A stretch of DNA of 64,000 nt, taken from assembly GCA_019245415.1 (NCBI GenBank), contig JAFARO010000007.1, positions 62,001 to 126,000 of the forward strand, in the 5' to 3' direction. The DNA comes from Alphaproteobacteria bacterium (GTDB lineage Bacteria; Pseudomonadota; Alphaproteobacteria; Micropepsales; Micropepsaceae). The notes beneath the pieces were generated by a model. It worked only from the letters and a program-made list of their open reading frames with translations, made no database searches and had not been told where the DNA came from. The translations under genes and the position numbers were made by a program. Positions 60,140 to 64,000 of this stretch are shown here, in pieces; the first letter of the stretch is position 1, and each line of letters opens with the position of its first letter.

Positions 60140-61645
60140 TCAGGCCGCCGCTCTGCGGGGGCGTCGGCCGATGGGAATGGCAGCGCCGACTATGCCGGAG
60201 CCAATCGTGATAAGCGGCACCCAATCAAGGAAGGCTGCACTAAAGGGAGCTACGTTGTTTAGGCTAAGCAGCACGGTGCCCCAACCGCCGACCAATGCGA
60301 ACAGAACGCTCATAAAGCCGTCCATGCGGCGCGTAAGCCGTCCGCTCTTATCAAGAATGATCGCGTAAACGCCCGGCACCAAAGACATCTGGCCGATCAC
60401 GGCGAAATAGACCGCCTCAAAGAGGGGAATGTTGTAGGTATGCACGACGTAGAAGAACGTCCCTGCAATAAGCGCGACCAGCAAGATGGTGAGATAGCTT
60501 GCGGTCAGTATCCCCACCTCCAATCCGCGCGGCTCAGTAGCAGGCGCCTCGCCTAGCGAATGGGCGCGTAGTGCGGTAGCGAACTTGCCTCTGAAAAACA
60601 CGTCGCCAACGAGAGACAGCGAAGCCGCAAGAAACAGCCCATCGAGCGTTGAAAGCATCGTGGCGAGAAAGCCAGCGAAAAGCGCTATCGCCAATACAGG
60701 GTGCACGGAGAATATGTTGAAGACCGCGCTCAGAACGTTGTCTTGAGTGATGGTCTTTAGGTGTTGGAGGGCGATACCGAGGAGCGCCCCAAACAAGCCT
60801 GGCGCGAGGAACACGAGCACGGAACTCTGAATGAGACTTCGGCGGACGTTCCGAACGGACGTGCCCGATCCCGCCACGTCCTGCCACACGCTCATGTCAG
60901 CGCCCTGCCAGAGGAAACTGAATAGGACGTTGGAAGCGAGCGCCGCTATTCCTCCCAAGCCGATAATCAAATTGTGGAAGTCCAATTTAAGACGTGGAGC
61001 TATTCCAGCCGCTGTGAGCGTGATGTCGCCTGATTTAGCAAACATATAGAAGAGGCAGAAGATAGCTCCGATTACCACCACGTAGGAGATGACGTTGAAC
61101 GCGGTGTTTACGTTGGCGTTACCGCGCAGACCTCCCCGGATCGTGTAGAGTGCTGGAAGAAACGCTACGACGTACATTCCGTACACGATGGTCGAGCTGT
61201 TCAGATGTATCGCGTCCGCAAGCAGCGATCCGAAGATGCTAAACTCCCAACCGGCGAGCGAAGCGAAACCAATGAATGAAGCGATCGCGGCGATAACGCC
61301 AGCCGATGGCCCATAGAAATCTCGAAACTGTCCGTGGAGCGTATTTTCCGAGAGAGACAGAAAGCGCTTTGCGTAGAGCGCGAGGAACAGGTAGCCCGCG
61401 CAAAAAATCAACTGGATTATGGCAGACCATATTCCGACGGCGTAGCCGAGCCAGGATTGGTATAGGAGACCGTTGAGCGAAAGGGCCGTAGCGAGCATCA
61501 GCATCGCTGATTGCCACGGCTTGAGCGCCCGACTGCCCCAATAGAATGAGCTGACGGTGCGCTGACCGCGCGTGCTTCTCGCAAATATGAGAATGACCAC
61601 GCAAATGAAAAGGATGCCGACTGCGGCTTCTGTCGTGGTACTCAT
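60140..61645 (-). CDS. Sodium:solute symporter (SSS) family-like transporter
   Basis: 501 residues from ATG 61645, after GGTGGGGGGCA; two upstream ATGs are possible. About 13 hydrophobic helices with SSS-like features: SSFYWGSRALKPWQSAMLML, LFSFLWQGADMSVWQDVAGS and ATMLSTLDGLFLAASLSLVG (the conserved helix-8 region). Substrate unknown. It lies at the right end of the island before the recombinase, with a membrane protein gene immediately downstream. Confidence 0.9.
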   Translation of the reverse strand: MSTTTEAAVGILFICVVILIFARSTRGQRTVSSFYWGSRALKPWQSAMLMLATALSLNGLLYQSWLGYAVGIWSAIIQLIFCAGYLFLALYAKRFLSLSENTLHGQFRDFYGPSAGVIAAIASFIGFASLAGWEFSIFGSLLADAIHLNSSTIVYGMYVVAFLPALYTIRGGLRGNANVNTAFNVISYVVVIGAIFCLFYMFAKSGDITLTAAGIAPRLKLDFHNLIIGLGGIAALASNVLFSFLWQGADMSVWQDVAGSGTSVRNVRRSLIQSSVLVFLAPGLFGALLGIALQHLKTITQDNVLSAVFNIFSVHPVLAIALFAGFLATMLSTLDGLFLAASLSLVGDVFFRGKFATALRAHSLGEAPATEPRGLEVGILTASYLTILLVALIAGTFFYVVHTYNIPLFEAVYFAVIGQMSLVPGVYAIILDKSGRLTRRMDGFMSVLFALVGGWGTVLLSLNNVAPFSAAFLDWVPLITIGSGIVGAAIPIGRRPRRAAA

Positions 61646-62306
61646 TGCCCCCCACCACGTCTCCATATTTCTACTATAGCATGTTTCCAATAAAAAGTAG
61701 CGTGCTGCCTCGGGCGGGTTTTATTGATTTCTGGCAATAGGCTGCTGCCGGCCCACCGCTCCGCCGCCTGCGTCGAATCAGCCGCCTTCATCCGGCGCAA
61801 GTGATCATGGAAAGGTGCTATCGTCCTTCATCGTGAAGCCGTTCCCGGTACAATTAAATTCTTAGGACTAATAACGACCGTGCGCTCGTCCGCTTCGAAA
61901 ACGTGCACATCGTCCGCAACAACCGCGCCAGCGTTGCCGTCAGTTGGTCGTGTTTGGGGCCGTAATGTTGGGCACGCTCGCTGCTCCACTGAGAGCCATG
62001 TCGTCGCCCAATGGCACCCAGCGGGACCGAACAGAATTACCGGCTCCAATCCAAGCCGACAGGCGCTTAGCGGAAGCCACAACGCCGCTCGCCCGGAAAA
62101 CAGGGACCCGCACCTTTGAGCCTTATGAGCAGTGGCTTAGAAGTGCGACCGAGCTTGAGCGGACGGCCGGAGTCACGAAAACGACGCGCTGCGTTTAGGA
62201 CCCACAACACGAGCAAATTATGCACCCGCACCTCGAGAATTTTCTTTGAATATCGAACTGGGTACCCCTAAAGTCTTTCGGCAAATATTCCGCAATTGGG
62301 CATTTG
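61646..62306. other. 661-bp region without a confident gene
   Basis: Short frames exist (for example 61944-62198 plus, 84 codons; 61828-62082 minus), but neither has a recognised domain, a strong ribosome site or convincing composition. They may be gene remnants. The symporter promoter on the minus strand and the recombinase promoter on the plus strand must lie here. Confidence 0.6.
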
Positions 62307-63881
62307 ATGAGATCGAGATCGGCAATTCGTCCAGGAACTGTCAACAAACACGTCGGCATCTGGATACGCGTTAGCACTGAAGACCAGGCTCAAGGAGACA
62401 GCCCCGCGCACCATGAGGCTCGCGCCCGACTGTATGCTCAGGCGAAAGGTTGGGACGTGCGCGAAGTCTATAACCTCGCGGGCGTGAGCGGCAAATCCGT
62501 TGCCGAGCATCCCGAAGCCCAGCGGATGCTCGGGGACATCACGTCGGGCCGTATCGGCGGGCTTATCTTTTCAAAGCTCGCGCGTCTGGCCCGCAACACC
62601 CGCGAGCTCCTCGACTTCTCGGATATGTTTCAGGAGCATGGCGCCGATCTCGTATCGCTTGAAGAATCCATCGACACGAGTTCTCCCGCCGGGCGCATGT
62701 TCTACACCATGATCGCCGCCCTCTCGCAGTGGGAGCGCGAGGAGATCGCCGCGCGGGTGAAAGCGTCCGTCCCGATCCGCGCGAAACTCGGCAAGCCGCT
62801 CTCCGGCCAACTTCCGTTCGGGTACATGCGCAGGGACGGCAAGGTGGTCCCGAACCCGGACGAGGCACCTGTCAGGAAGCTCATGTACGAACTGTTCGCG
62901 GAGACGCGGCGCAAGAAGGCCGTAGCGCGGCTCCTGAACGAGCGGGGGTACAAGTCGCCCGCCGGCAAGGCCTGGACCTACACGACCGTCAACCGGCTCC
63001 TGCGCGATCCTACGGCCAAGGGCCAGTACCGCCAGAACTACACCACCTCGGGCACGAAGCCCGGCTCCATCGAATACAAGCCCGAGAGCGAGTGGGTCGT
63101 GCACGAGGTCGAGCCCATCGTCTCAGTCGAGCTATGGGAAAGCTGCAACGCTATTCTGGAAGGCCAGCGGACGAGCCGTAAGGCTCCCGGCCGGTCGGCC
63201 CTCCACCTGTTCTCGGGCCTCACGTACTGCGCCGCCTGCGACCAAAAAATGTACGTCCCGTCGCGCCAGCCGTATGCGTACCGGTGCTGGAAGTGCGGCG
63301 TTCGCGTCCCGGCCGACGACCTCGAAACCATCTATCACGCCCAACTCAAGGGCTTCCTGTTCTCGGATGCTGACATCGCCGCCCAGATGGACGCCCTGGA
63401 CGGCGTGATCGCGGCCAAGGAGGACGAGGTACGGCACCTCGAACGCGAACGCGGGGCCGTCAAAAAGGAAATGGACAAGGCGTATCAGCTCTACCTCGCG
63501 GATGAGATTTCCGCGTCCGGGTTCGGAGAACGAAACCGGCCGCTCGAAGCCCGCCTTGCCAAGATCGACGAAGAACTCCCGGCCGCCCAAGCGGCCGTCG
63601 ACGTGCTGCGGATCAACCGGCTGTCCCGCGACCAGATCCTCACCGAAGCCCGGAGCCTTCACACCCGCTGGCCCGAGCTTCCGAGGGACCAGAAGCGCCA
63701 GATTGTGGAGACCATCACCGAGCGCATCACTATCGGGAGAGAGGACATAGACATCCTCCTCCACTACGTCCCGACAGTAGCCGTCGGGACGAACGGGCCG
63801 GACGGACAAGCCGTCCAGCCCGGAAAACCAAGGAAAAGCGCCTCCGGCGCAAATGCGCTCAACAAGGCAACGCGGGAATTG
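62307..63881 (+). CDS. Large serine recombinase, island integrase (runs into the right junction)
   Basis: From ATG 62307 the frame gives VGIWIRVSTEDQAQGDSPAH (nucleophile Ser23), LIFSKLARLARNTREL and SQWEREEIAARVKAS, then the recombinase domain (LPFGYMRRDGKV, LLRDPTAKGQYRQNY), a zinc ribbon (CAACDQKMY...YRCWKCG), a coiled coil (about 380-440) and ERITIGREDIDILLHY. No stop codon occurs before the right junction, or before the window end. The codons past 63881 are antisense to the glycosyltransferase, so the integrated gene lacks its natural 3' end. In the circle it would continue into the HTH protein at 10976. Confidence 0.93.
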
Positions 63882-63896
63882 GGCTTGGTGCGCGGT
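63864..63896. other. Right attachment junction of the island
   Basis: Island sequence AAGGCAACGCGGGAA ends at TTG (63879-63881), and glycosyltransferase sequence GGCTTGGTGCGCGG follows. Joined to the left end (CCCCGCGTGGCCTT), the island makes ACGCGGG-AATTGC-CCCGCGT, extended outward by AAGGC and GCCTT. Such a palindrome around a TT dinucleotide is what a large serine recombinase attP looks like. Confidence 0.87.
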
Positions 63897-64000
63897 TCGC
63901 TCGGCGGCACCGCAAGAACGGCGATGGAGTGCGACGCCGCCGCGCGGCAGGCAGCGACGGTTTCGCCGTCGTCGGCTTCGGCGATCAGGATGATGTCGAG
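63882..64000 (-). pseudogene. Family 2 glycosyltransferase, N-terminal part, cut by the island
   Basis: The minus strand reads LDIILIAEADDGETVAACRA then ASHSIAVLAVPPSEPRTKP and stops at the junction. The PRTKP motif is normally followed by K-A-L-N/D-[YF]-A-L in this enzyme family, exactly what remains at 10968 on the left side. The rest of the N-terminus lies beyond the window. The enzyme is presumably inactive while the island is integrated. Confidence 0.9.

Larger units (their letters stand above)
10967..63881. mobile_element. 52.9-kb genomic island integrated in a GT2 glycosyltransferase gene
   Basis: Both ends interrupt one glycosyltransferase gene and share TTG. The right end encodes a large serine recombinase and the left end a multi-HTH protein. 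Cargo includes two TraG/VirD4-like ATPases, ParB-like and ArdC proteins, TIR and Rhs proteins, a glycan locus, a second serine recombinase and a tyrosine recombinase. Many island genes (for example 12.6-16 kb and 31-35 kb) are visibly more AT-rich than the flanks. No relaxase or type IV secretion channel genes were recognised. Composite origin by successive insertions is likely. Confidence 0.9.

Noticed and set aside
61944..62198. 84-codon plus-strand frame before the recombinase
   Set aside because: No recognised domain or ribosome site; may be a remnant, but support is too weak to call a gene.
63882..64000. Continuation of the recombinase frame to the window end
   Set aside because: Past the junction the plus-strand frame is antisense to the glycosyltransferase N-terminus, so it is not native recombinase sequence.
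1..64000. CRISPR array, rRNA operon or IS element
   Set aside because: No regularly spaced direct repeats, no rRNA-like sequence and no DDE or IS200-type transposase were seen on either strand.

Overview
The window looks like the chromosome of a GC-rich alphaproteobacterium (inference from gene content and codon use: topoisomerase IB, pirin, a cupredoxin/FTR1 iron uptake pair, alphaproteobacterial small membrane proteins and intergenic repeats). No rRNA, tRNA or CRISPR array was recognised. Ordinary chromosome occupies about 1-10968: topoisomerase IB, membrane and beta-propeller proteins, a class C beta-lactamase-like esterase, pirin, the FTR1/cupredoxin operon, and a family 2 glycosyltransferase (GT2) with a downstream exported protein.

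The central result is a genomic island of about 52.9 kb (10967-63881) inserted into the GT2 gene. The C-terminal part of the gene lies left of the island (10087-10968, minus) and its N-terminal part lies at the right edge (63882 to the window end, minus). Joining the halves at the shared TTG restores an in-frame RTKPKALDFAL motif typical of GT2 enzymes. Joining the two island ends gives a palindromic attP-like site (ACGCGGG-AATTGC-CCCGCGT). That junction also fuses the serine recombinase at the right end (62307-63881) in frame with the multi-HTH protein at the left end (10976-11836), so integration appears to split one long gene.

The island is a mosaic. From 11.0 to 16.0 kb: the HTH half-gene, a three-gene operon ending in a B3/B4-domain protein, an unknown protein and an orphan polyprenyl synthase. 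From 16.1 to 20.7 kb: a four-gene minus-strand operon with a TraG/VirD4-like ATPase carrying a nuclease-like tail and a GNAT protein. From 20.8 to 22.8 kb: LysR, a small Cys-rich secreted protein, an XRE regulator and decayed copies of LRAT-like and TIR genes. From 22.8 to 32.1 kb: a glycan-type locus (GT-D glycosyltransferase, a large 814-residue protein, four methyltransferase-like proteins, a sulfotransferase). From 32.2 to 34.8 kb: small genes, a frameshifted second copy of the Cys-rich protein, intact LRAT-like and TIR genes.

From 35.1 to 51.5 kb there is a plasmid-like segment: ParB-like protein, a second TraG-like ATPase, a 2301-residue Rhs protein with a HEKGH tip and a candidate immunity protein, a second serine recombinase, a P-loop ATPase, XRE regulator, RuvC-like protein and ArdC antirestriction protein ending at a strong terminator. 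From 52.4 to 54.7 kb a papain-like lipoprotein, a secreted protein and a tyrosine recombinase lie between inverted copies of a core-site-like sequence. From 54.9 to 59.6 kb a methyltransferase-like protein and two related unknown proteins surround an XRE/ImmA-IrrE/PIN operon. A sodium/solute symporter-like gene precedes the terminal recombinase. No relaxase or mating-pore genes were recognised, so the island looks integrative, and perhaps mobilisable, but not self-conjugative.
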